From Bretschneidera sinensis (lineage: Eukaryota; Streptophyta; Magnoliopsida; Brassicales; Akaniaceae): a DNA stretch of 64,000 bases. Position numbers and translations under genes: made by a program. Under the pieces are notes generated by a model. That model ran no database searches. It was given only the letters and a program-made list of their open reading frames with translations, and was not told the origin of the DNA. Position 1 is the stretch's first letter. Every line of letters starts with the position of its first letter. Shown here piece after piece: positions 36,720 to 47,649 of the stretch. The stretch is taken from NCBI GenBank assembly GCA_023935145.1, contig CM043699.1, forward strand, positions 130,696,036 to 130,760,035. Direction: 5' to 3'.

Positions 36720-37470
36720 CACTAAGCTTCATATGCTCGGTCCCACGTTTCTAAAGCCGAGCATTTTGACTAAGCCTCATATGCTCGGTCCCACGTCTCC
36801 AAGACAGAGCATTTTGAATAAGCCTCATATGTTCGGTCCCACGTCTCTAATGCTGAGCATTTTGACTGAGCTTCATATACTTGATCCCACGTCTCTAAGG
36901 CTGAGTATTTTGACTGAGCCTCATATACTCGGTCCCACGTCTCCAAAGCCGAGCATATTGACTGAGCCTCATATGCTCGGTCCCACGTATCCAAAGCCGA
37001 GCATATTGACTGAGCCTCATATACTCGGTCCCATGTCTCCAAGGTCGAGTATATTGACTAAGCCTCATATGCTCGGTCTCATGTCTCCAAGGCCGAGCAT
37101 TTTGACTGAGGCTTATATGCTCAGTCACATGTCTCCAAGGCTGAGCATTTTGACTGAGCCTCATATGCTCGGTCTCATGTCTCTAAGGCCGAGCATTTTG
37201 ACTGAGTCTTATATGTTGAGACCCATATCTCCAAGGTCGAGCATTTTAATTGAGCCTCATATGTTCAGACCCATATCTCCAAGATCGAGCATTTTTACTG
37301 AGCCTTATATACTTGGGCCCACATCTCCAACGCTGAACATTTTTACTGAGCCTCATATGCTCAGTCCCACGTATCTAAGGCCGAGCATTTTGACTTAGCT
37401 TCATATGCTCGGACCCGCATCTCCAAGACTGAGCATTTTAATTGAGCCTCATATGTTCAGACCTACGTCT
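36720..37470. repeat. 48-bp minisatellite, about 15 copies, hairpin-forming
   Basis: The unit is roughly TGACTGAGCCTCATATGCTC, then GGTCCCACGTCTCCAAGG, then CCGAGCATTT, 48 bp long. About fifteen units follow without gaps. Because 48 is a multiple of three, open frames with 16-residue repeats appear on both strands; I regard these as by-products. Each unit holds ATGCTCGG and CCGAGCAT about 16 bp apart, so single strands can fold into an 8-bp stem. It lies just before the 3' LTR. Confidence 0.92.
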
Positions 37471-37555
37471 TCCAAACTAAGGCATGCGACCAACAACTCA
37501 AAACTCCATTATTCTTCCTCAAGCACATAAATATACTTAAGGATGTGGGGGCTTC

Positions 37556-38255
37556 TGATGTAGGGGAAAATGCCATTTCCAATGACCTAATGACACATGG
37601 ATAATTTACCCGCCAATGAAGATCGAACATGTGGATGATTAAAACCTCCATAATGAACTATTGATGCGTGCTCCATTTCAAGTTGCCTCATGTGCTCTTT
37701 TTGCTTTGTGGGTTATTGTGTGGGTCTTGTGTTGCGTACCTACGGAAATGGAATTCGAATGTGATGTTGTCCCCTTTCTCTTGGCATCCCCAAAAAGGTG
37801 TGGGTGGATTGTAGCCCGCCCCGTGTTAACATGTAGATGATTAAAATCTCCAAAACGAATCATGAGGCCGCTATGATGGCAATGTCTGCGAAAGACACGT
37901 GATATAACGCATTATGAGGCTGTTATCACTAACAAACTTTTCACAAGCAAAAACCTACGTAGTATTTTAGGGATCGCATCGTCCCTGAGTAAATAACGAA
38001 TTTATTTTCCCTAAACGAATCACTGGTATAAAAAGGGGTCAAATGTACGCAAAAAATAAGCCAATCATTACTAAACACTATCACTGCTACTATTACTGCT
38101 CTCATTTTCCCTCAAAACCCTAAACTAACAAAGACATCGAAAAGTCATCGGAGGTACCATCCCTATTTTCCTTCGATGACTATTTAGATCACCATTTTTC
38201 CTTGTGCAGATCCAACATTTCAACCCTTCGACCCAAAAGCAAAATTTTGGTATCA
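37556..38255 (+). repeat. 3' LTR of the Ty3/gypsy element with an internal ~200-bp insertion
   Basis: It starts TGATG and ends TATCA, homologous to the 5' LTR. Compared with that copy it has an extra 202-bp unit. The AACATGTGGATGATTAAAAC-containing segment is present twice (37626-37657 and 37828-37859), with about 170 bp of unrelated sequence between them. Without this unit the LTR would be about 498 bp, matching the 490-bp partner. Confidence 0.88.
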
Positions 38256-38923
38256 ATTGTAACAAAATAAACTTTTTGCTTTGCTCTATTAGTAAAAAGG
38301 TGACAAAATTTAGTTTTCAAAAAATTATAATTTTACTCATGTTGACAGAGCAAAACACAAAGTTCAATTTGAAAAAATTTATTAGAATATGAAATAAAAT
38401 CAAGATAAATCAAAAGTTTTTATGAAATTAATTAAAAAATATGATTCACTTAGTTAACGAGACCACGATCCTCTTCATTTAAGAATTGAAATAAATATCA
38501 AATTCATGGTTATATTAAATGTCACTTTGATCGATTTAAATTTAAATATTATCCATTTGATGATATAACATTCAATTTCACTTATGATCTTATCAAAACA
38601 CAAAGTTATCGGAACAAAGCAACCATATATTTAGAAGCATAACTGCAGAATTCTCACACAACCACGCACACACCTAAAGGAGAGGAAATACTACTTGATC
38701 AACAAAAAGACCATCATTTCCATCATACATTTCACTTTAATCGGAGACATCATACAAAAAACCAAACAGAAAAGCCACCATTTCTTCATAAGAAGAGTAC
38801 CCACCAACAAATGAAGACAGATCATAATAATAAATCAGAAAATCCCAAAATTGAGATGGAAAACATCCAAAATTGGACAACAAGGATTACAAAAATTAGA
38901 GTTTTTGATTTGTTACTCCATTT
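38256..38923. other. Intergenic and 3'UTR of the TMEM97-like gene
   Basis: No gene is seen. The part from about 38640 onward is likely 3'UTR of the minus-strand gene ending at 38924. A 77-codon plus-strand frame at 38811-39044 is the antisense shadow of that gene's last exon. Confidence 0.5.
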
Positions 38924-39601
38924 TCAAGCCCTCTTTTTTCTAGGCAATGCGGTTCTCTTGCCTGAGGTAGTAGAACTTTCGGCAGAGTTGGGAACCAGCG
39001 CACGCAGAACGGCCAGAATACCAAAACCCAGGAAAGGGGCATAAACCATCATCAATTTATCAGATGCCTTACCTGATCCCACCAGCTCTCCTAATATTGC
39101 AACCTGAATTTTACAACCACAAATCGTAAGAGGAGACTACCGTATTCATCCTCATAGGGAAATCTCAACAGAGCAATTACTAATTACTTTATTAGCCAAT
39201 CATGAAAAAGAAGATTATTCGTCAAAGTGAAGGGGTAAAATTAGAAAGTAAAAAGAAAAAGAAAAAGAAAGAATTACCATGGAAGTGAAGAAAGAGACTC
39301 CATAGATCAAGCAAGTGGTCCTAAACCAAGACTTGGCAGCCAAAATCCCATAAATGTTGACAAGTGAGAGGGGCCACTGAAAGAGAAGCTCAAGCCAAAC
39401 AAGGCCGATGAAGAAATCAGGCTTCTCAACCATCAGATAATCACCGTACTCGCGGCAGTACCAATGCTTCAGATCGATAAGTAACTCTGGGAAGATGCTG
39501 ATAGGGAGACACGTCTGCGAGTCGATCAGAGGCGCAGCCAACGCAATTACAATAAAGAATACGAAGAGTATTGCATCTATTAACTTGCACAGAGCTCCCA
39601 T
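38924..39601 (-). CDS. TMEM97/sigma-2 receptor-like EXPERA membrane protein
   Basis: Two minus-strand exons, 39601-39278 and 39103-38924, join in phase 0 (ATG|GTAATT donor, TTCAG|GTTGCA acceptor) into 167 residues. Four hydrophobic segments are visible: about 7-28 (LIDAILFVFFIVIALAAPLI), 66-90 (FIGLVWLELLFQWPLSLVNI), 98-120 and 131-150 (PFLGFGILAVLRALV). Acidic and aromatic residues between TM1 and TM2 (LKHWYCREYGDY) and the WLELLFQWP motif fit the EXPERA domain shared by TMEM97, EBP and TM6SF. The human relative binds sterols and affects NPC1; the plant role is unclear. The chain ends in KKRA, a KKxx-type ER retrieval signal. Reading through the donor gives a false 128-residue end. Length matches remembered Arabidopsis homologues (about 168). 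Confidence 0.9.
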
Positions 39602-40010
39602 TTTTCCTTTTCCTTTTCCTTTTCAATTTCTTATGTTCTATTTACTATTTCCTCCAGGGCTTCTGGTTTCTATTGAAATTAGGTGGAATGGAGACAGTGA
39701 AAAGGGGATCTCCACGACGTTGAACATTCAACGGTATAACAAATTCACCTCTTTGTAGATGTGAATGGGTTGTGGACCAGAAAAAAAATCAATTTATTTT
39801 TTTAAAAAAGTCAACCGAAGTAAGCCCAATGCCTAGGCACAGGCTCGAATTTTGTTGTAACAATAACAGTATGTAAGCCCAGCCCAACCTCAATGCGCTG
39901 ATGCCTACTTGCCCATTGCCCAGCCAAACCTCCAAAGTCCCCATCTCTGTTTTACTTTCTAGAGTAGTCAACTGAGGAGAGGAGAGGAGAGGAGAGGAGA
40001 GGGAGAGAGA
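39602..40010. promoter_or_regulatory. Shared bidirectional promoter region
   Basis: The two start codons are 409 bp apart and point away from each other, so both promoters must lie here. Just upstream of the plus-strand ATG is a (GGAGA)n tract, about 39974-40001. It ends in GGGAGAGAGA directly before ATG, a GAGA-like leader element. No clear TATA box is obvious on either strand. Confidence 0.55.
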
Positions 40011-42175
40011 ATGAGTGAGACTCGACCAGTGCCAAGGAGAGAGAGCCCATGGGGGACACCAGAGGGAGAGCATCGTCAACCAAAGGCACACAGATGCAAC
40101 GATCGAGCTGAAGATGTTATTCAAGTACGCAAATTATCTCTTATTACTACTTTATTTCTTCTTTTGAAAAAAATAGGTACCTTTTCTTTTCTTTTACAAC
40201 TACCCTTTTATTGATTTCATATGCAAACAGGTATCTTCTCTGTCTCGATTCCTGTAGTTTTTTACATTTGGCATTAAAATGCTTGACTTGATATTGCTGT
40301 TATGCTTGTGGAGGAATGATTTGGGTTTAATGCAAGGCTACTTTCTGGTTAGCACTGAGAAAAATTCAAGCCCAATTTTGCTTTAAATAGGAATCAAGAA
40401 TAAAATACCATGAAATGTAGCGTCAGGTCACTCATTTGATTGAGACTGAAAGAGCAGTTAGGGACATTTGCTATGATAACCTATGATGGTATGTCAATTT
40501 GGGTTTAACATTTGTTACCGTCTGGAGAACAAATTGAAATGTATATATTCCTTATCATAATTAGTTTTTTGGAATTTCTTTGTCCTTGTCTATGTGCAAA
40601 TGCTAAATTATGGGATTCAAGCTATTAGATTTCCTTGCAAGTTACTCTAGGCGGACTTATGTTGCTTCAGCTTTTCATTTTACTTGGAAGTAACAGTGTT
40701 GGACACGAATCTAAAATGTTCAGATCAATTGGAAAATTACAAAAAATAAAAAAATAGACAATTACCCGTTTCTACTCATATCCGATACTACCCGACTCTG
40801 AGAAACATATAGGCGGATGTAGATTTTAGCTTAGAACGAGAGATAGTAAAACACTATTTTTTATGAGTGAGATAGTAAAACATTGAATAAGTATAGTCTA
40901 AAAATTGCTCTTTTGCTGTGATATGGAGTAATTTAAGAACATCAAATATTTGTTTCTTTTCAAATAAGAAGTGCGAGTGCATGTTTTGAGGGGGAGGGTT
41001 AGAGAAAGAAAAAAGATTTGCAGCTTAATGAAAGTTATTTGAGGATTGAATGGTTTATGGTAAGCAAAACAAATATCCTATTGTGGGTACCAAGTAGTAG
41101 TAAGGTAACATGTTGCCGCTGTAATTAATTGAGAGACATTTATTTTTAGTGAAAACATCCAACATTGAAAGCATTTGATTGGATATACTACCAGTGATTG
41201 ATGTCATTACTAGTCTATTTGTATGCTTTACAGAGTTGTGGAGTATTTTTTGCCCTATGAGGCTTTGTCAGCAAAGTCATGCCATTATAGTCATAGTTGG
41301 AATCTGCTGTTGATCATGTAGTCCCCTAATCAAAATTGTAGACCAGAATTAGCTCATTTACCAAAATTCTAAAAAGATCCCTTGTGAAATCTGTTTCCTA
41401 GAAATTTTCCTCCTTTTTCTTTCATGGTTTACATACGGACAAGTCGGCAACCATAGTAGACCCGCCATCTTTGCTACATGGAAAACTATGATGTAACAAA
41501 TTGGACATTCTATTCATTGGTATTGGAGTCACTCTTCTGATGCTGGTACTAGGTAGTAGGAATGAACTCCTTGATCGTAGTGGTAGGGTATGATGAAAGA
41601 ACATGAATGATACGCTGTAATGTTCCACATTTTTAGTTAAATTTCTTTGCTTTCTCTGCAGGCTTGTTTTGAAGGAAACCCATTTAAGACAGTTCCAGGT
41701 CCTTTTAAGCTTTTTTGGCAATGCATGCGCTCTAAGCCCGGGTATGTTTGATCTTTACATTGTTATTGCAATTTATCCTTGAAGTTCATTGCTATGTTCT
41801 CCAATATACTTTTTGACATGATCGATCAGTAATTTATTTTATAGGCTAGGTACTTGCAATGTAGTTGACAGAATGATGGTTCTTCTTGGTTACTTTACTT
41901 GCAAAGAGTCTTATATTGCTGGGAACCCGCAAATTAAATTGAGACTGGGCCTTGTCAAATATTGTTTTGATTCTTTTGAAGCTATCTGCTTCCCTCCATA
42001 TCTAATATTACCTCTTTTTGTTTTCACCGTCCACAAGAATGCATAGCACATCATCAAATGCTTGTTCCTGTCCCTTTTATATGAACAATGTGTGTGAATT
42101 TGCAGGGAGGAACCGACAGAGCCGTACACCTATCTGCAATTGGATCCCCCACAGAGAGATGTGAAACTTGAGTAA
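40011..42175 (+). CDS. Conserved small plant protein of unknown function, 87 aa
   Basis: Three exons, 40011-40124, 41662-41741 and 42106-42175, splice cleanly: CAA|GTACGC, CTGCAG|GCTTGT, CCCGG|GTATGT and TTGCAG|GGAGG. They encode 87 residues, ending in an acidic, Pro-rich tail (PTEPYTYLQLDPPQRDVKLE). The N-terminus, with RRESPWGTPEG then CNDRAEDVIQACFEGNPF, and the PFKLFWQCMRSKPG centre look like a small plant protein I recall as conserved without a known role. There is no signal peptide, membrane segment or catalytic motif. Intron 1 is 1.5 kb, long for so small a gene. It is divergent from the TMEM97-like gene and shares its 409-bp upstream region. Confidence 0.85.
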
Positions 42176-43020
42176 AACAACTTCTCAGGATTCCTCAATG
42201 ACAATCTATATTTTGGTTGGTTTTTATGGTCTCTAAGAGACTAAAGACTTTATGACAATTGTGCAAGTCTGTACAAGTTTGGAGTGCCTCTTATATTCTG
42301 GCCTTCTATGTTTAATAATGAAGATGGCAAAATTTTTTGAAGTCAATTGCTGTGAACACCATCTTCTACCCTTTTTATGACTTGTTATCTCCACCACATA
42401 CTAAACCCTCGTAACCGTTTAGGTCATTTGAGAAAAACATACATGATCCTTTCTGCTTTGAGTATGAAAAATAAAACTCAAAACTAGAGAAAATGTCATT
42501 GAAGTGCACTAATTTTAGCCTAAGCAACAGTTCAAGTTCCTCATTTTGGAAGCGCTGTTTACCAATTGGATATGACACGCTTGCACATCATTCTTCTTGA
42601 ACAAGAGCATTGACTGCTTTGTGACCGATGTTATAATACATATTCTTACCCTGTAATAGGTTCTTTTCTTAGATTTTGGTCCAGTTTCTCATTGTTTTCA
42701 GCATCGAGTAGAATACATATTTTAGCACATTGGAAATTACAAGTCTGATAGTGACTAGGCCAATGATTGAGAAATGGCATTACTTGAAAGAAAACAAAAA
42801 TCTTTGATAGCATTTGTTTTTCCTTTTCTGAGCTTACTCTACAGTTGTCGAACAACAAAGGTTATTGGGGCAAATGGAGATGTGGGCTCTCCGCCTCCGC
42901 CTCTCCCTCTCTCCAATTGACTTGAACGAAACAGCTTGAATTCTCACCAGACTGGCACAGGCTAGAAACCCTGGTGACTGAGTTAACTCAGAATCGAAGT
43001 GACCTGCTATACAATGTAAT

Positions 43021-45372
43021 TTAGAAATCAATAATGGGCTCTCCAATAGTCAGATTGCGCTCCACAGTCCATGGCAAGTCGAAAAGCTTTGCAGTGATGA
43101 ACTTGAAGATCTTGTTTACGTTAATGTTGTAGGTGGCACTTGAAAAGAAGAGGGTCGCGTTGAGGGCCTTTGCATATGCTCTTGCCTGTCACAGAATAAG
43201 AGATACAGATCAGAAGTCCGATTTCTCAAACATCTCACTTAGACAATAGGGTCGTCAGTAGTCAGTGTTTGCCTCTAAATTCAACAACCATAATAGGATG
43301 ATAAAATGTGGGATGTGTATCCTCCCTCTAGTAAGGGATTGTGATTTTTAACCTAGGTACATAAATTTTCATTTCCACTCTTTTTTTTTTAATGAAAACA
43401 TATAAACAAAATGATCGATAGTCATCCAAATCTCATCTAATTTACATCAATACCCTCTACTTTGCCTTCCATTGTGTAAGAGTCGATAAATGAACGATAA
43501 TCATCCAAATCCCCTCATCTATTTTACATCGATACCTCTACTTTACTCTCCCTTCCATAGTGAAAGAGTCATAATCCATGTTTTCTTAAAGCATCATTGA
43601 TAGGATATCTCAATTTTTTTTATTAGCATCCATGTTTATTCCTCCAAAATTGATAGATCTAACCAAGCTCTGCCTAACTGGTTATCATTCCACATCATAA
43701 ATTTGTAAGTACTCTGCCTCTAATCCGTGGTGGTTTAATAAATTATTCCTGTTCAGACCACTGGATTTTGTTTTGAGACAAGGATCATAAAATAAAATGG
43801 TATAAGATAATGCCGTTACATGCAAGTAAGTTTCAGACATTCAGTAAGCTCAAAGTGCAAATTGATTGGAAATTTTACCTGGCTCGCGATAGTCCATTGC
43901 AGATCTATAGGAAGTTGGATAAAATCATCAAACTTGTTTCCTATTAAAACTGGAATTGCCGTCTACAAAATTGAACATACATCCAAGAATAACCCAAAAT
44001 ATGAGAATAACATACATCTTACGTAAACATATATACATTCATAAATAACTATTAATTTCATCATTCATCCAATAAAAAAAAAACAGTTAAATTTAATCCG
44101 ATTAATCACAATTATAAAAAGTTCTTAAATATACACCATAAAAATACACACTAAAACAGTGCATAATGTAGTATTTTTTTTAAATCATCATTTCACCATC
44201 TTTCATGTAAATTGGGGGCTCCAATTATATATATATATATAAAAAAATTTGTGGTAATGGTCTAAAAGTCTAAGATAAAATTCTTAAACAGTAAAATCAT
44301 CATAGTTTTGGAAAGGCAAGTGGAAATGGAAAATTGTTGCCATAATGTTGCTATATACATTGTTACGGAGTATTATTCTGGGAAAATTATGAAATAAATC
44401 ATACTAGTATAGAACTGTAATGTATATACCTGATTACATTTTCTTGCTCGTTGATACCAGCTGATGACACTGCAACAATCATAGAGAAACCCATATTATT
44501 AATGTTAGTTTTTTTTTTTTTTTTTTTTTTTTGCATTCCATAAAATGGAATTTAAGAAAAATCAAAATCAAGCAATAGTTTTCATAACAAACAAAAGAAA
44601 TCATAAAATCAAGAACACACACCTATTTAATGTACACCGGCTCGTTAGATCAAACATGAACAAAATTGCTATTGAGTCCTTGCAAGCTGTGGGAATGTGA
44701 TCCCCAGATTTTTCATTGCCTACATCCACCAAATCATAATAAGCTGTAATCAAATGCAAATTGAAAAACAAGATCATAATCTAAGCTCGTTAATAAACAA
44801 GATCCATATCAATACCTTCTACTTCCCAGATGCTATAGGAAATACGTGCTCCTCCCACGAATAATGTTTTATCCATCAAATTAATCCCACTTCCCTGCAT
44901 CCTTTCTTGTTCCTTTTCATTTCCTATATATTTCACCTTCAAAGAGCACAGCATATAGTATAGTAGTTTGTCAATAAACCAAAATAAATAAATTTTTATG
45001 TATAGCGAAATTCTGCTAGTAGTAAATATTGAAGTATAGTATATAAGTACGGACCAAAAAGCTAGTCTTTCCGATTTGGCAATCACCCAAGAGACTGATC
45101 TTCAAAGGAACCAGATCTGAGTCCATGTCGCGGCTATTATGACGCACGGGCATCACGCTTCCCGATGGGAATCCGCCGCCGTCGGTGGTGTTCGGAGACC
45201 GTGAAGAGACCACCGTCGGACGAGACAACATCCTATACCGAATAGGCTTCCCCATGGAACACGCGAGAATTCTATCCCAAAGCAAACGAATGAATCGTCT
45301 GAGGATCAAGACGCGTCGTCGAACTCTACGCCCAAGGTCTAATCGTTCCATTTTCTGGCAAACTTCGCTCAT
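43021..45372 (-). CDS. SGP1: SGP-type Ras-like small GTPase (Spg1/Tem1-like)
   Basis: Six minus-strand exons: 45372-45055, 44936-44816, 44719-44623, 44469-44430, 43962-43879 and 43185-43021. They join to 274 residues. The first donor is the weak TTG|GTCCGT; the joined FLVKYIGNEKE fits the family. A basic N-terminal extension (RRVRRRVLILRRFIR, about 15-29) precedes the GTPase fold. Motifs are GDCQIGKTS (96-104, P-loop), GNKFD (G4) and FFSSAT (G5), with a conserved C-terminal GEPIIDF. G3, usually DxxG, reads WEVEG here, so the Asp is replaced by Glu. Plant SGP1/SGP2 resemble fission-yeast Spg1 and work with MAP4K/MAP3K-epsilon kinases in a septation-network-like pathway. There is no C-terminal prenylation box, as usual for this family. 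The symbol is by resemblance; SGP1 and SGP2 cannot be separated here. Confidence 0.9.
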
Positions 45373-45399
45373 AGTAATTACTAGTAACTTTTCACTAAC

Positions 45400-47120
45400 T
45401 ATTTGGAAGCTGTGGAAGGGAGATGGCCTGTAAGTGGTGTTAGCATCTATTCGGCCATGAAAGAAGAAAATGTAGCTTTGCTTGGAGTGGTCTCATAATA
45501 TGGTAACCCAAAGGGGTATTTTTGGAACATCCGGTAATTTTCCAATTTGAAAATAACTTTTTTCTTTGCTATGAAAGTGACTAGTTTAACGGGAGAGTTG
45601 ACCGCTATATGGATAAAACACAAAAGGAAATAGTAGTCATGATTACCGGCTTGTTCTGCTTCCAGTTACACTTTCACATGGACATTAGAGATGGAGATAT
45701 TTTCGGACTTGGGCATTCTGAAAAAGCCCAATCCGTTAATTTTGGATTTACTCTTAAAACCCGTTTGACTTGGCTTTTGCTTTTGTTGTGATCGGGTAAA
45801 AACACTATAAAAAAATAGTTTTTGATGTGAAAGTGGCTTTTAGTAAAAACTATTTTAGTGTATAATAAAAAAAAACGTTTTGAAGTGTTGAAATTACAAA
45901 AAAAAAAAAAATATATAATTTTAAAAACGTATTTTTATTGATGGTTAGGCAAGTCATCATGGTTTATTTTTTCCCCTGTATAACTCTTTGACATGGAAAC
46001 TATTTTTAATTGCCTGTTATATTTTTTCAATACTTAATTATTTCACCAAAATAAATTAATTTTGTATACATTTGTTTGGATTAAACATTAAAATAAGAAA
46101 ATAAGGTTAATACAAATATCATTTTTTTTATTTGGATAGCCGACATCAACCACATAATATATATATCTAAATTTAAAATACGTAAATAAATCAAACTAGC
46201 ACAGACAACCAAGTTAAAGAATATGAACAATCTTACAGTTGAAAATCTTATGTTCCATTCTCTTCTTTCTAAGGGTAGTTGTAACTTGAAGCATTAGGTG
46301 ATGGTGAGTGTTAACAGACGACAAAAATGGACATATCTCATCATTTGTGTGTGTTAGCAGACGACCAGAATTGGCACAATAATAAGCAAGTACCATCAAC
46401 TTGGTCGGATGCAATCTATAATAAAATTTAGGAGAAAAAATGAGAGAGCAACCACAAACACAAGGATAAAATCACATGCACAAACAGATTCTGCATAGCC
46501 TCTGGGCAGGCGCAAGATTTCACATCACAAAATGTATCAAAAGGAGCTATGGCATTGACAATGTTTATTGAACATTTGTATTTTGTCCTTCATCAAAGCA
46601 CTTCCAATCATCAACAACCTCATACATGAATCATGATAGTAAACACAGTAACAAATCTGAGCCGAAAATCAGTGTCGTGAGAGGCGTGGCTGTGCGGCAC
46701 GTACAAGAAAGAGATAGAAACGAGGTTGAAATGAGGCAGAGATGAGAAAAGAGAGAAGAGAGAAGAGATCGAGAAGAGGGAGACTTGAAGAGAAAATTGT
46801 GCACAAATATATACGATAAAATAAGAAATTTTACAACTTACCTTTTAAGTTGCAGATCAGAGAAGAGAGACGAAAAATAGATTTTAGAAGAAGAAAAAAA
46901 AAGAACCATATACCTTTACCGATCTGGCGGCGGCGTGGAGGCTTCGATCTCGCCGAGGATTATGTCTTCTGCGGCTTTATATAGTGGCACGTATGTAATT
47001 ATCTATACCACCAGAGGTATATTAGGATGTTAAAAAATTCATTAAATACCACTGTAGCTCCGCTTTTGGGACATAAGCTTCACTTTTAAGCTCGTGCTTT
47101 TAACGCATCGCATTTTTAAG
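45400..47120. other. Intergenic region with a candidate minus-strand promoter
   Basis: The 45.4-46.2 kb part has no supported gene. On the minus strand TATATAAA sits at 46983-46976. A GC-richer leader follows, then a good donor CGATCTGGCGGC complement (CAGATCG|GTAAAG) at 46919. A short unspliced-looking stretch (46440-46680) has scattered coding-like words, but I cannot assemble a protein. It may be a small spliced or non-coding transcript. Confidence 0.3.
46976..46983 (-). promoter_or_regulatory. Candidate TATA box for an unidentified minus-strand transcript
   Basis: CTATATAAAG is read on the minus strand. It is followed about 25-60 bp downstream by an unusually GC-rich leader and by the splice-donor-like CG|GTAAAGGTA. 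No clear downstream ORF is found. Confidence 0.35.
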
Positions 47121-47645
47121 GAATGTTTGAATAGGATTTTCAAACTATTGAGAGCAAATTTTAAATTTTTTTATTTATATTTAATAAATAATTTTTAAAA
47201 GTAATTTTTTAAAATAGTTTTAAAAATTAATTTTTAAAAATTGTTTTATGAAAATTTTAAATTGATGTTTCTGATATTATTTTTAAAAAATAGCTTTAAA
47301 ATCGGTGTTCACTTCTTTATTTCATTCTTTTTCTATGGTATATAAAAAATTTTAAAATTTTAAAAAGAAAAAAAAATTATTTATTTTTAAGTATTTAGTA
47401 AATATGAGAAATAAAATTAATATAGATTTTAAATTTAAACTCAAAACTAAAAATAATTATAAAATGTATCAAAATAGTTTTCAAAATAAAATTATCCAAA
47501 CAACATTTTATTGTTTTCTGTTTTTGAAACATTTTTCAAGTTACAGTTATCTAAACATGTTTTTTTTTTCAGAAATCATCAAAAAATTATTATCAATTTT
47601 CATTTTCGAAAGCTGAAAACAAAAAAATGTTACCTAAACATACCC
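47121..47645. mobile_element. MITE-like dispersed repeat, copy 2
   Basis: Same family as 21226-21783. Long stretches align, including TAAATATGAGAAATAAAATT, then AAACTCAAAACTAAAAATAA, then ATGTATCAAAATAGTTTTCA and GTTACAGTTATC(T/C)AAACATG. It starts near GGAATGTTTGAATAGG and ends near GTTACCTAAACATACCC, so the ends are again roughly inverted. It is non-coding. Confidence 0.65.
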
Positions 47646-47649
47646 TTCG

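Larger units (their letters stand above)
27611..38255 (+). mobile_element. Degenerate Ty3/gypsy LTR retrotransposon, Tat-like
   Basis: Two related LTRs (27611-28100 and 37556-38255) flank an internal region coding in the order gag, protease, reverse transcriptase, RNase H, integrase. That order defines Ty3/gypsy. A primer-binding-site remnant lies at 28107-28123, and a purine-rich GGATGTGGGGG tract lies just before the 3' LTR. An additional ~2-kb region with antisense coding potential and minisatellites lies between integrase and the 3' LTR, as known for plant Tat-lineage elements. Every enzymatic domain carries stops or frame breaks, so it cannot move by itself. Both flanks carry a (A)TTGTAAC string (ends 27610 and 38263), but offset by 3 bp from the 3' LTR end, so a target-site duplication is only tentative. 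Confidence 0.9.

Noticed and set aside
36733..37398. 221-codon open frame with 16-residue repeats, and similar antisense frames
   Set aside because: The frame exists because the minisatellite period is 48 bp, a multiple of three. It has no start context or domain and lies in the non-coding tail of a dead retroelement.
36720..37470. Possible CRISPR-like array because of regular repeats with hairpins
   Set aside because: Repeats are contiguous without unique spacers, the genome is a plant nuclear one, and the array is inside an LTR element.
38256..38263. ATTGTAAC next to the 3' LTR as a target-site duplication of upstream TTTGTAAC
   Set aside because: The match is offset by three bases from the LTR end given by the TGATG/CATCA borders, so I list it only as tentative.
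46480..46680. Coding-like words on the minus strand, including VVDDWKCF and KSCACPEAMQNLF
   Set aside because: The first recalls the C-terminal region of legumain-type proteases, but the similarity ends after a few residues and stops intervene. It is too weak to call.
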